This document shows positions 28,662 to 36,994 of a stretch of 64,000 nucleotides of DNA, one piece after another. The stretch is taken from assembly GCA_964578835.1 (NCBI GenBank), contig CAZOEL010000003.1, positions 62,001-126,000 of the forward strand, in the 5' to 3' direction. Both the position numbers and the translations under genes were made by a program. The notes under the pieces are model-generated. The model had not been told where the DNA came from. It did not search any database and was given only the letters and a program-made list of their open reading frames with translations. Source of the stretch: CAZOEL01 sp964578835 (GTDB lineage Bacteria > Desulfobacterota > Syntrophobacteria > Syntrophobacterales > Syntrophobacteraceae). Every line of letters begins with the position of its first letter. The first letter of the stretch is position 1.

Positions 28662-28835
28662 TAGATTCTAGAGATGGCGACGGCGGTCAGTTACATTACT
28701 TGTTTATTGGGGAAGGCTCAAGGATTTTCTCTGTCCATACGCCCTAAAAGCGACGAAGCACAAGGGTATAAGCCGAAGAACTTCGGGTCATTGTCAGCCT
28801 TGACTTCATTGCGAGAGCATCGTCCGGGGCTTCGC

Positions 28836-29366
28836 CTATGATCCAGCAAAATCGGTGTGCCGGGCAAGAGCTTCCTCCTCCTGCCTGATGCGAATAGAAA
28901 GGATGAGCGCATTCATGAGTCCGAAGGCGGACGACGTAAGCCAACACCCGAAAAGAGCGGGATAAAGAGGAATTTCGATAAGCACCACCAGATAGTTCGG
29001 ATGCTTCAGCCATCGGTATGGACCTCGACGCACGATTGATGCGCCCGGCAATACTAGAATCTTTGAGTTCCAGAATTTACCCAGGCTGTAGATGCACCAA
29101 TAGCGCGAAATCTGTAGAAAAAGGAGCAGAAAGAGCGAGAGGTGGGGCGAAAGGATTGGAGCGGCGTCGCGGTGGAATATTTCAAAGCCAAAAGCCAAAA
29201 ACCACATGCCGTGAAAGAAAAAAAGAGCTTTTGAAAATCCGCCCCCGTATTCTATTCCGCCAAGAGAACGCATCCACGCTTCATGTCTTCTAGCGACAAC
29301 AATTTCGAAGCAGCGCTCCATCACAAGAATTCCAATGAAAAGGCAGTGCCAGAGCTTGTTTCCCAT
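28836..29366 (-). CDS. Isoprenylcysteine carboxyl methyltransferase-like membrane methyltransferase
   Basis: 176 residues with four to five hydrophobic helices. The C-terminal part carries the ICMT signature: SLGKFWNSKI, GPYRWLKHPNYLVVLIEIPL and the terminal RIRQEEEAL. In Bacillus subtilis the relative BpsB (YpbQ) methylates alkylpyrones made by the type III polyketide synthase BpsA. Here its ATG follows the stop of a type III polyketide synthase gene by a single base (TGA A ATG), so the same job is very likely: O-methylation of the polyketide product, using S-adenosylmethionine, in the membrane. Confidence 0.82.
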   Translation of the reverse strand: MGNKLWHCLFIGILVMERCFEIVVARRHEAWMRSLGGIEYGGGFSKALFFFHGMWFLAFGFEIFHRDAAPILSPHLSLFLLLFLQISRYWCIYSLGKFWNSKILVLPGASIVRRGPYRWLKHPNYLVVLIEIPLYPALFGCWLTSSAFGLMNALILSIRIRQEEEALARHTDFAGS

Positions 29367-29367
29367 T

Positions 29368-30432
29368 TCAGTCGCATCGTAGAAGCATCATTTCAGAAGA
29401 AAAACCGGGCCCCAGGGCGGTGCTGAAAACCATATCCCCGTTCCTGTAAGGCTTTGAATCAAGAAAATGGCGCAACACGAAAAAGAATGTAGCGCTTGAC
29501 ATGTTCCCGTGATTTCTCAGCACGTCAATCATGCTCTCGATTTGCCCTCTTTCCAGATCGAGAGCTTTTTGATAAGCCTCTATCACCTTTGCTCCCCCGG
29601 GATGCGAAAGAAAGAAGCGAATATCCTTAACGCTAAATCCACACTTATCGAGAAATTCGAGGATGGCCGGCCGGGCTGCGCGCTGAACGAGAGACGGGAT
29701 GCTTTTTGAGAAAACGACCCTGAAGCCCTCCTCCACGACATCCCAACCCATGACGTTGAGCGTATCTTCCCAGGTAACAGCTGCAGACGCCACAATGGAA
29801 AGGGTATCGGCTGTAGAGGCAACGTTCTTGTCTCCCGCCATCAATATCGCGCCGCACCCATCGGAGAAAAGAGAAGTCGCAACGAAATTGCTTTTGGACA
29901 AGTCGTTGCGGATGAAAGTAAGCCCACAAAGCTCGAGGGCGACAACGAGCGCCAACTCTTCCGGATACGCCTTCAGCCAATCCGATGCGCGTATTGCGCC
30001 TGCTACGCCCCCGGCGCAACCCAGCCCCCAAATGGGAGTCCTGAGGATCGAAGGTCGTAGCTTGAGGCGGTTGAAAAGGTGAGCGTCAAGGCTCGGCGTA
30101 GCTACGCCAGTCGTTGAGACGAAGAAGATATGGCCAATTTGGTCGGCTCGCACCTCTGTCTTGCGCAGGAGATCCTGTGTTGCGCGAACCGAAAGCTCAA
30201 CTCCAAGCTCCACGTAGGCCCGATTCTTTTCCGCAAGTCCATGAGAATGTTGAAACCAGTCGGGGCTCATGCAGAAACGGCGATTGAGAATATTGGCATT
30301 CTCAAAGACCGGAAGCAAGCGGTCAACATCAAAGCTCGCCTCACAAAAGAGACTTCCCGCAAACTGACGCGCCTGACTCTGTTCAATGCTATGCGGTGGC
30401 GCCGCCGTACCTACTCCTATTATTCTTGGCAT
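29368..30432 (-). CDS. Type III polyketide synthase (chalcone/stilbene synthase family)
   Basis: 354 residues. Thiolase fold with the full Cys-His-Asn triad in the expected contexts: GLGCAGGVAGAIRASDW (near 140), LSHPGGAKVIEAY (near 280) and LRNHGNMSSATFFFVL (near 312); the C-terminal TALGPGFSSEMMLL is the family G-FGPG loop. Such enzymes extend acyl-CoA starters with malonyl-CoA to alkylpyrones, alkylresorcinols or phloroglucinols. ATG 30432 was chosen over a TTG at 30468 because the frame before MPRIIGVGTAAP does not resemble the family; the Shine-Dalgarno is weak. Coupled to a membrane methyltransferase. Product chain length cannot be read from sequence. Confidence 0.9.
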   Translation of the reverse strand: MPRIIGVGTAAPPHSIEQSQARQFAGSLFCEASFDVDRLLPVFENANILNRRFCMSPDWFQHSHGLAEKNRAYVELGVELSVRATQDLLRKTEVRADQIGHIFFVSTTGVATPSLDAHLFNRLKLRPSILRTPIWGLGCAGGVAGAIRASDWLKAYPEELALVVALELCGLTFIRNDLSKSNFVATSLFSDGCGAILMAGDKNVASTADTLSIVASAAVTWEDTLNVMGWDVVEEGFRVVFSKSIPSLVQRAARPAILEFLDKCGFSVKDIRFFLSHPGGAKVIEAYQKALDLERGQIESMIDVLRNHGNMSSATFFFVLRHFLDSKPYRNGDMVFSTALGPGFSSEMMLLRCD

Positions 30433-30532
30433 TTTCCGTAAGCACTCTTTTCGCAAGGTTGTCGTCAAGCTGGGGCGATAAGGAAGGTCATGGGAAGGGC
30501 TAATGCGGAGGCCTTTGCCTCCGCATCATCGA

Positions 30533-30850
30533 TTAGGCCGCTTTCCGTTCACATTCGTGATCGCAGCAATAAAGCGGTTCTTGAAGTCTATTAAATGGGA
30601 AGTTGTTCATAATCCGAATGCCGTCATAATCAAGCACTCTCAGCTCGTCCGTCTGATTCAAATCGCCCATGACGATCGAAAACTGCGTTCCATACATTTT
30701 TTTCACTAGATCCGTTGGGAGCTCATAGGATATGAACTTCTTGATGCCCTTGGTGGTCAGTCTTTTCAACACCCGCGGATCATCCAGCGATTCGCATGCC
30801 GTTAAGATGAGAATCGGGCCTGTTCCTGTAAATACGACTCCTGCCTTCAT
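30533..30850 (-). CDS. Conserved small protein of unknown function with C-terminal CCDHEC
   Basis: 105 residues, no signal peptide or membrane helix. Pattern: alternating strands and helices (KAGVVFTGTGPILILTA; GIKKFISYELPTDLVKKMYG; FSIVMGDLNQTDELRVLDYD) and a C-terminal YCCDHECE cluster of three Cys and one His that could hold a metal. I do not recognise a characterised family. The ATG at 30850 has GGCGGGAA upstream. A short inverted repeat CCTCAC...GTGAGG (30892-30909) lies just upstream and may be an operator. Confidence 0.7.
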   Translation of the reverse strand: MKAGVVFTGTGPILILTACESLDDPRVLKRLTTKGIKKFISYELPTDLVKKMYGTQFSIVMGDLNQTDELRVLDYDGIRIMNNFPFNRLQEPLYCCDHECERKAA

Positions 30851-31102
30851 CACATTCCCGCCTTTCTGACGCATCGATAAAAAGCATTTCACCTCACGCG
30901 CATGTGAGGATCTTAATCAATGAAACTAATTACTCAAACTCAAAGTAAGATGAAGTCAACTGACGGTCAAGGCGCCTGCAGATCCATGTCTATGCCGGGA
31001 ATTGTCGAATAGAGAAGAATCCCGGGAGAGACTTCGCGCCAGATATTCCAACGGCTGATCGTCGAGATGTGGAAAACGTAAAAATAAAGAAAAAACAATT
31101 GA

Positions 31103-31954
31103 CTATTTCGAAATGAGGACGGTCATCCAGTCATCCAGGACCCACGTAGATAATATACTGTAGTCAGGAGGAAGCCGGTCTTGGAGGCGACGCCACTGAG
31201 CTTCGAGAAAGCCGCTCATGACAACGGTTCGATAGGAAGTCCAGTCGCCCTGCCGTATGACATCAAGTAGACACGGCCACTCGATGTTCATGAGCAGCAG
31301 GTCCGAAGCCGGCTTCAATACGCTCAATTGACTGGCGACAATCAGATGGACGGAATGTTCAAGTCCGTTTTGCGCAACGTTCTTTCGCGCCACGCTCACA
31401 GCAAGAGAGTTGCAGTCAAGCGCCGCTACTTGCGAAGCCCCCAGCAGAGCCGAAGCAACAGCCAGAATGCCGGCGCCGGTCCCCAGATCCACAACGCTCC
31501 GGACCGGGAGCTTCTCAAAGGCGTAGGCGACGGCAAGCAGGCAACCTCTCGTGGTTTCATGCATCCCTGAGCCAAACACAAGCCCGGGATTCAACCGAAT
31601 TCGAATCCCTTCACCAACCGAGGCGTCCCGCTCTGCGATCCCTTCCTTCTCGATGACAAAGGGCCCCACTTTCTGAACGCCTCCGGAAGCCTGCTGCCAT
31701 TGGTCATAATCCAGTTGATACGAATCGGTGAGAACCCAGTCCTGCTGGTCTTGCAGCCATCGGCTCACACAACCGGCAGCTTCTCGATCGAAGAAAAGAT
31801 AATAGAAAGGGACCTCTGGCCAAAGCCCCAGGAAGCCATCTTCTTTGGGCTCCCCTTTAGGCGGACAATTCCCCCGGCATTCGTAAATGAAGAGTTTTTG
31901 AGGAATGACCTGCATGACAGTCAAAACGATTCTATTCGAAATTCCCCCGCGCAC
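31103..31954 (-). CDS. Ribosomal protein L11 methyltransferase-like protein (PrmA family)
   Basis: 283 residues from a GTG. Class I S-adenosylmethionine methyltransferase with PrmA motifs: NPGLVFGSGMHETTRGCL, VVDLGTGAGILAVASALLGA (SAM loop), VAALDCNSLAVSVARKN and LLLMNIEWPCLLDV in place of the usual NI-A-PL motif. The N-terminal region is shorter than in PrmA and divergent, so the substrate may not be L11. The GTG at 31954 keeps a plausible first beta strand (NRIVLTV); an ATG at 31915 is the alternative, and neither has a good Shine-Dalgarno. It follows fliW by 11 bp and may be translationally coupled to it. Confidence 0.72.
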   Translation of the reverse strand: MRGGISNRIVLTVMQVIPQKLFIYECRGNCPPKGEPKEDGFLGLWPEVPFYYLFFDREAAGCVSRWLQDQQDWVLTDSYQLDYDQWQQASGGVQKVGPFVIEKEGIAERDASVGEGIRIRLNPGLVFGSGMHETTRGCLLAVAYAFEKLPVRSVVDLGTGAGILAVASALLGASQVAALDCNSLAVSVARKNVAQNGLEHSVHLIVASQLSVLKPASDLLLMNIEWPCLLDVIRQGDWTSYRTVVMSGFLEAQWRRLQDRLPPDYSILSTWVLDDWMTVLISK

Positions 31955-31965
31955 AGACTATCGCA

Positions 31966-32403
31966 TCACTTAACGGCGTCAGGCTCTGCTCTTTCCGTCT
32001 TTTCAAGATACTTTTCCAACTCTCTCGTATCGATGCTCCATTGATAAGCGGTGCGGGAGGAAACATTAAAGAGAAGGGGACCTCTGAGATGGAAACGAAC
32101 CAGTTTTTGATCGTTATCGAAGGAAACCATGTTGAGTATGAGAAAATCTTCATCCTGAGTCAATTCAAGAGGTTTCTTTCTTTCTTCCGGCACTCGGTAT
32201 CGAATGCCCATGATTTCCGACGAGCATACGACAAAAGCCACGGAAGGCTCATCCACCGATTGAAGCCACTGAAAAGGTCCATCACGATGCTCGAGAAGGA
32301 CATAGCGCTTCAACTGCTCAAAGCCGGGCATTCCCCATGGAAAATGAATAAAAACCTTTTCATCCATTTCCAGCAAGCCAAATCGGGTCGTTTCAATACG
32401 CAT
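31966..32403 (-). CDS. fliW: Flagellar assembly factor FliW
   Basis: 145 residues, usual FliW length. Typical motifs: FGLLEMDEKVFIHFPWGMPGFEQLKRYVLL near the N-terminus (quoted as separate parts FPWGMPGFE and KRYVLLEH), FQWLQSVDEPSVAFVV and the C-terminal LLFNVSSRTAYQWS. FliW binds flagellin and, when free, sequesters CsrA, so it links flagellin supply to translation control. It starts 18 bp after csrA on the same strand, the standard csrA-fliW arrangement. No other flagellar genes are in the window. Confidence 0.95.
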   Translation of the reverse strand: MRIETTRFGLLEMDEKVFIHFPWGMPGFEQLKRYVLLEHRDGPFQWLQSVDEPSVAFVVCSSEIMGIRYRVPEERKKPLELTQDEDFLILNMVSFDNDQKLVRFHLRGPLLFNVSSRTAYQWSIDTRELEKYLEKTERAEPDAVK

Positions 32404-32421
32404 GAAATCATCTCAGCTGTA

Positions 32422-32682
32422 TTAAAGATCGCTTTCGTCAGAGGAACTGATGCGCCCCTTCTGCAAATTATCGAGCATCTTCTCAAGGTCAACCGCCTCA
32501 ACGCTTACCGCCTTGAGGTTATCTTCTTGAATCTTCCTATAAAGCTCTTCTCTGTAAACCGGGATATGACGCGGGCTTTTGATGCCGATCTTCACCTTGT
32601 TCTGATCGATCGCCGCAACCACGATTTCAATATCGTCCCCAATGCGGATGGATTCGCCCGCCTTCCTGGTAAGTACTAGCAT
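32422..32682 (-). CDS. csrA: Carbon storage / translation regulator CsrA
   Basis: 86 residues. MLVLTRKAGESIRIGDDIEI and VKIGIKSPRHIPVYREELY are the conserved RNA-binding strands; the Arg and Val of RHIPVYRE contact GGA motifs in target mRNA leaders. The C-terminus is about 25 residues longer than E. coli CsrA, as is usual for fliW-containing species, and supplies the FliW-binding surface. Followed by fliW. Confidence 0.96.
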   Translation of the reverse strand: MLVLTRKAGESIRIGDDIEIVVAAIDQNKVKIGIKSPRHIPVYREELYRKIQEDNLKAVSVEAVDLEKMLDNLQKGRISSSDESDL

Positions 32683-32772
32683 CTCTCACCACCAAGTGAA
32701 TTGTCATCTGCGATTATCTTGCACTTGAGCACATTCACCATGGTAGCAAATCGATGGCCGCCTTGGTAGCAA

Positions 32773-33639
32773 TTAATTGCACGAAGAGAGGAATTGCTTC
32801 ATCTCCTGCAAAATGTCCACAAGTTGGACGAGATACTTGTCCACCATGCGAGAGTCGATACCCAATTTGACGAACACCTCGTCTTCATTGGGCTGCCAAA
32901 ATCCGTCGAGGCCGCAGCCTATCCCGACGGCGGACACCATTCGGTCAACAGTATATATGATGCCGGCAATTTCGCGATGCTCTTTAGCCTGCAAAGGGCA
33001 ATGGTGATAGCCAATACCCATGACGACCTCAGCAGGAAAGTTCCACCGTTTGGCAATAATGGACCCCAACTGTTGGTGATCGATTCCGAGCACCTCCCGT
33101 TCGGCCTCGATGAAGGAGATCTTCTTCTCTTTCACCAAAGCAAGTATGGAGCCGAAATAGGTCTTCACATGAAGATGGAGGAGCGTCTTTCCGATGTCGT
33201 GTAGAAGCGCGGCTGTATAGGTGGATAGGAGATTGGATTGGGGGAGATCCAACCCGACTATCTCCGACATAAGAGCGGAAGCTACGGCATGTTCCCACAA
33301 TTCGCCTTCTCGTAAATCGTATCCGCTGGTCTCGCCCGAAAAATATCGAGCAGAGCATGCGGTCATGATTACAAGGAGAAGTTGTTTATCTCCAAGCGAC
33401 ACAATCGCATCGCGCAGAGAGCGTATCGATCGTTTCCTGGCGAAGAAGGAACTGCTGCTTATGGCGAGGACCCTCGCCGTGATGGCTTGATCGTACTTGA
33501 TCACCGCCTCTATCTCATTTACCGGCGCCATCTTTCGGATTAGCGGCATAACCTTCCAGACGACATCCGGAAAAGCAGGGAGCTTTTCCGATGCGGCGAG
33601 CACTCCCCTCAAAATAGATGTTGGATCCTCCAAAGCCAT
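32773..33639 (-). CDS. HDOD domain signalling protein
   Basis: 288 residues, almost entirely one HDOD domain (about 10-215): LPAFPDVVWKVMPLI, the region LLSTYTAALLHDIGKTLLHL, EREVLGIDHQQLGSIIAKRW and GIGYHHCP. HDOD proteins lack some HD metal ligands and act as signalling or regulatory scaffolds rather than phosphohydrolases; here a LHDIG motif is kept, so loss of activity is not certain. ATG 33639 was chosen because AAGGAG lies 6 nt upstream. It precedes csrA on the same strand by 90 bp, so a role in motility or stress control is plausible but unproven. Confidence 0.85.
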   Translation of the reverse strand: MALEDPTSILRGVLAASEKLPAFPDVVWKVMPLIRKMAPVNEIEAVIKYDQAITARVLAISSSSFFARKRSIRSLRDAIVSLGDKQLLLVIMTACSARYFSGETSGYDLREGELWEHAVASALMSEIVGLDLPQSNLLSTYTAALLHDIGKTLLHLHVKTYFGSILALVKEKKISFIEAEREVLGIDHQQLGSIIAKRWNFPAEVVMGIGYHHCPLQAKEHREIAGIIYTVDRMVSAVGIGCGLDGFWQPNEDEVFVKLGIDSRMVDKYLVQLVDILQEMKQFLSSCN

Positions 33640-33806
33640 TCGCATCTCCTTGCACAGCACACGTTCCAAGGGCTCTCAAGCATTGAGAGCCAAATAAACA
33701 TTACTGCATTGTTTATCGAGAAACTCTTCGGAGAACTTGAATATTTTTCCATAACCGCTTTCTTTTGCCGCAGCATTGTTTTAGCATAGAAATTGCCGTT
33801 TATGTC

Positions 33807-35192
33807 ATGATTCAAACAATGATCTTTTCTGATGAACGACTGATGTCGGATGCGGCCGTTTTAGAAGGATGGCGATGGAACTGGCTCGAGATGCTACAGA
33901 ACGCTGAAAAACCCTCAGATCATGATTTCAAAGTCCTCGGCATCCAACCGGACGCGACTCCGCAGGATGTCAAAAAAGCCTATCGAGAGTTGGTCAAACG
34001 GTGGCATCCAGACCAGTTCCAGCTGAAACCAACATCGGAGCGGATTCTAGCAGAGGAGAGGCTGAAGGAAATCACAGCCGCCTATCGACGCATTGCAGGA
34101 ACCTGGAAATCCGAGGAGAAGGTCCAACGCCGCCAAGCTCGAGAAGAAAAAGCAGAGAACGGGAATAAAGAACAGGAAAGAAAGTCCGAAAGGACTCAGA
34201 AGGATCAATATCAGTCCGCGCCGAAAAGTAAAGCACCCCGTCGCCCCGCAAGGCCTTCCGGCCTCACTTTCTCCGGCGCGGCGAAACGGTGGCTCTCCTA
34301 CTGGAACGCCCACAGCTATCGGAAAATTTTGGCGTCTAGTTTTGCTCTTCTTATTATTATCCTTGCCATCGCTTCGAACAATTCGATGGAATGGCCGCAA
34401 CGAACGGATTGGCTTACGCCTAAAAAGCTCAGTCCTTTGCCCGTTGAGCCCAAAACCGCTCCAAAGGTCGATCCCCAGCCAAAGGAGCCAGTCATCCCTC
34501 CTATTGAGCCGGCGCAGCCAGAAGCTGCTGGTAAATTTGAAGCCGCTCCTGCGCCCGATTCGGCAGTCAACACTCCCCTCATCCGAAGAGAGGGGGCGCC
34601 GGACGCATCACACTTCACGATCGGATCTTCTCAAGCCGATGTATTTCGAATTCAGGGCGTCCCGAATGAGATTCGCGGACAGACTTGGGTCTATGGCTTG
34701 TCCGAGGTATTTTTTAAAGAAGGCTTAGTAACCCGCTACAACAATTTCGATGGCGGCCTCAAAGTCACCCTTCTTCCCCCAAAACCACGTTCTGATCATT
34801 CCGCTTTCTTTACCCTCGGATCAACCGCCGAAGAAGTCGTCCTGGTTCAGGGAACCCCTACCCGCATAGAAGGCAACCGGTGGTACTATGGATTCAGCGA
34901 GATCCATTTCAAAAAAGGGCGTGTCGACAGTTTCGACAATTTTTTCGGTAACCTCAAGGTTCGCTTGCTTCCCACGTCAGGAGACAACGAAAGAGCTAGA
35001 CGAGATTTTTTTACAGTTGGATCGAGCTACGATGAAGTGCTCGCGGTCCAGGGCACTCCAACCACTATCCGCGGGAATTTGTGGTTTTATCAACTATCCA
35101 ATATTCTGTTCCGAAACGGCAAGGTGCAATACGTCGCCAATTCAAGCAGCAACCTGCGTTTCATCAACCCGGATGCGCACACAAAACAATAA
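33807..35192 (+). CDS. Membrane J-domain protein with three C-terminal BamE-like repeats
   Basis: About 461 residues. A J domain lies near 38-97 with the HPD tripeptide in VKRWHPDQFQL. A charged linker, one transmembrane helix (ILASSFALLIIILAIA, near 180) and a Pro/Lys/Glu-rich spacer follow. The C-terminal 190 residues are three tandem repeats of about 57 residues, each with FTxGSxxxEVxxVQGTPTxI, GNxWxYGxSxxxFxxGxV and LKVxLLP-like segments, reminiscent of SmpA/OmlA (BamE) folds. The J domain would be cytoplasmic and the repeats periplasmic, so it may couple DnaK to an envelope task; that is inference. Start uncertain (ATGs at 33807, 33819, 33843). Confidence 0.72.
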   Translation: MIQTMIFSDERLMSDAAVLEGWRWNWLEMLQNAEKPSDHDFKVLGIQPDATPQDVKKAYRELVKRWHPDQFQLKPTSERILAEERLKEITAAYRRIAGTWKSEEKVQRRQAREEKAENGNKEQERKSERTQKDQYQSAPKSKAPRRPARPSGLTFSGAAKRWLSYWNAHSYRKILASSFALLIIILAIASNNSMEWPQRTDWLTPKKLSPLPVEPKTAPKVDPQPKEPVIPPIEPAQPEAAGKFEAAPAPDSAVNTPLIRREGAPDASHFTIGSSQADVFRIQGVPNEIRGQTWVYGLSEVFFKEGLVTRYNNFDGGLKVTLLPPKPRSDHSAFFTLGSTAEEVVLVQGTPTRIEGNRWYYGFSEIHFKKGRVDSFDNFFGNLKVRLLPTSGDNERARRDFFTVGSSYDEVLAVQGTPTTIRGNLWFYQLSNILFRNGKVQYVANSSSNLRFINPDAHTKQ

Positions 35193-35212
35193 GAGGAAGG
35201 AGCAGGAGCGGC

Positions 35213-36916
35213 ATGGACTCGGTTACTCTTCTTGAAGGATTGTATCTCGGATCTCTCAATGAGAACATCATCAAGGGATTTGAGTCGCCAGAGAAGTTTG
35301 ATAGGGCTCAATCCATCATGGAAAAGTATCGTGAGCTATTGAAGGAGCATCCTTCGCGCGACATTGAGCGGGAAGGAGTCATCCCCAAGGAAATGCTTCA
35401 GAAAATGGGACAGATAGGGCTGTTCGGCCTTTCTATTCCCAAATCCTACGGCGGGCTCGGGTTTGACCTTTGGGAATATTTGAAGACGGTTGAAGAGATG
35501 GTCAAGCTGGACCTCTCTTTGGCGATGGTCTCCATCGCACACCTTTCCATCGGCTCCAAAGGGGTCGTGCTCTACGGCTCCGAAGCTCAGAAACAAAAGT
35601 ACCTTGTTCCAGCCGCTTCAGGCGATATGATTTTCTGTTATGCATTGACAGAGCCCCTCATCGGCTCGGACGCTCAGAACATCCAGACCAGGGCGGAGCT
35701 TGCACCAGACGGGTCTCATTACGTATTGAACGGGCAGAAAACATATATAACCAACGCCAACTATGCGGGCTGCATGACTGTTTTCGCCCAGATGGATTCC
35801 TTGAGGCCGGGTTTTATGGGGGCCTTTATTGTGGAAACCTCTCTGGATGGCGTAAAGATCGGCAAGGATATGCCCAAAATGGGCCTCAAAGCCAGCTCTA
35901 CAGCGGCTATTCAGTTCAAGGACGTGCGCGTCCCGGTAGAGAATCTTCTGGGGCAGCCCGGCGAGGGGTTCAAGATTGCGATGAACATTTTGAATTATGG
36001 AAGACTTGGGCTCGGCGCCGCCTCTGTAGCCATGATGAATCGTTCACTGGAGGACATGGTCAAAAGATCTGCAACAAGAGTACAATTCGGTGAGCCCATC
36101 CGGAATTTTCCTTTGGTGCAGGAAAAGATCGTCAAGGCAAAAGTTTATTGCTACGTGGCCGCCTCCATGAACAACCTCGCAACCGGGATTTTCCAAAAGG
36201 ATCCAACGGCAAACGCCGTCCTTGAGAGTTCACATTGTAAGCTTTTCGGCACCACTCGCGCCTGGGACATTCTTTATGAGGCTCTACAGGTAGCAGGCGG
36301 CTCCGGGTACATCGCCACTCAACCTTATGAGAAAAGGATGCGGGATTTTCGAGTCGCCACAGTCTTCGAAGGAACCACAGAGATACACTCTATCTATCCA
36401 GCCATCTTTCTGCTGCGCAAGATCGTCAAAGACATGAGGGCTTTAAATGGCGACAGATTCTCCGGAGCCAAGCATCTGATAGCCCGTATTTTTGAGAAAG
36501 CCGAATGGACATTAAACTTCCCGGACAGAGAACTTCAAAGAGCATCCAGATTTTGCAGAACCAATTCGAAAACGATTAGAAGGATGCTTTATCTCGGGAT
36601 GCTTCTGTATGGGAAGGATATCTTCAAGAGAGAGCTTTTCTTGAGAAGAATCACGGTCTTGAGTCTTTACACCTACGGCGTTCTCGCTCTCTTAGCGAAC
36701 ATTTCGGCATTGAGGAGAAATGGGGCGGATGAAGAAGAAGCTGTATCCATACTTGGATACTTTCTAGAAGAGGCCAAAGAGGCGAGAAGAGCAAACAGTC
36801 ATCTACTCGATTCCAGAAAGGAGCGACTGCACAAGCGCATTGTCGACAGTCTCTTTCCATCGTCAACCCACGGCCCCGAGAGGAGAGACCCGGGACCCGC
36901 ATTGAGCGGTCAATGA
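35213..36916 (+). CDS. Acyl-CoA dehydrogenase, long form
   Basis: 567 residues. Core ACAD domains (about 25-420): MLQKMGQIGLFGLSIPKSYG, FCYALTEPLIGSDAQNIQTR, GQKTYITNANYAGCMTVFAQ, the arginine-rich VQFGEPIRNFPLVQEK and FRVATVFEGTTEIHS, which carries the usual catalytic Glu context. A further 150 residues of helices at the C-terminus resemble the extension of VLCAD/ACAD9-type enzymes. It oxidises an acyl-CoA to the 2-enoyl-CoA, passing electrons to ETF. AGGAGC precedes the ATG at 35213, only 20 bp after the J-domain gene, so both may be on one transcript. Chain-length preference is inferred from the extension only. Confidence 0.88.
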   Translation: MDSVTLLEGLYLGSLNENIIKGFESPEKFDRAQSIMEKYRELLKEHPSRDIEREGVIPKEMLQKMGQIGLFGLSIPKSYGGLGFDLWEYLKTVEEMVKLDLSLAMVSIAHLSIGSKGVVLYGSEAQKQKYLVPAASGDMIFCYALTEPLIGSDAQNIQTRAELAPDGSHYVLNGQKTYITNANYAGCMTVFAQMDSLRPGFMGAFIVETSLDGVKIGKDMPKMGLKASSTAAIQFKDVRVPVENLLGQPGEGFKIAMNILNYGRLGLGAASVAMMNRSLEDMVKRSATRVQFGEPIRNFPLVQEKIVKAKVYCYVAASMNNLATGIFQKDPTANAVLESSHCKLFGTTRAWDILYEALQVAGGSGYIATQPYEKRMRDFRVATVFEGTTEIHSIYPAIFLLRKIVKDMRALNGDRFSGAKHLIARIFEKAEWTLNFPDRELQRASRFCRTNSKTIRRMLYLGMLLYGKDIFKRELFLRRITVLSLYTYGVLALLANISALRRNGADEEEAVSILGYFLEEAKEARRANSHLLDSRKERLHKRIVDSLFPSSTHGPERRDPGPALSGQ

Positions 36917-36932
36917 TCACACTACGTAAAGA

Positions 36933-36978
36933 CTCTCGGCCAGCGACTATCCATCCATAAAAATCCGCTGACCGAGAG
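36933..36978. terminator. Hairpin between convergent genes
   Basis: CTCTCGGCCAGCG (36933-36945) pairs with CGCTGACCGAGAG (36966-36978) with one mismatch and a 20-nt loop. It lies between the converging acyl-CoA dehydrogenase and subtilase genes and could stop transcription from both sides. No U-tract flanks it, so efficiency is uncertain. Confidence 0.5.
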
Positions 36979-36994
36979 GAAGCGGCCTAGTTGC

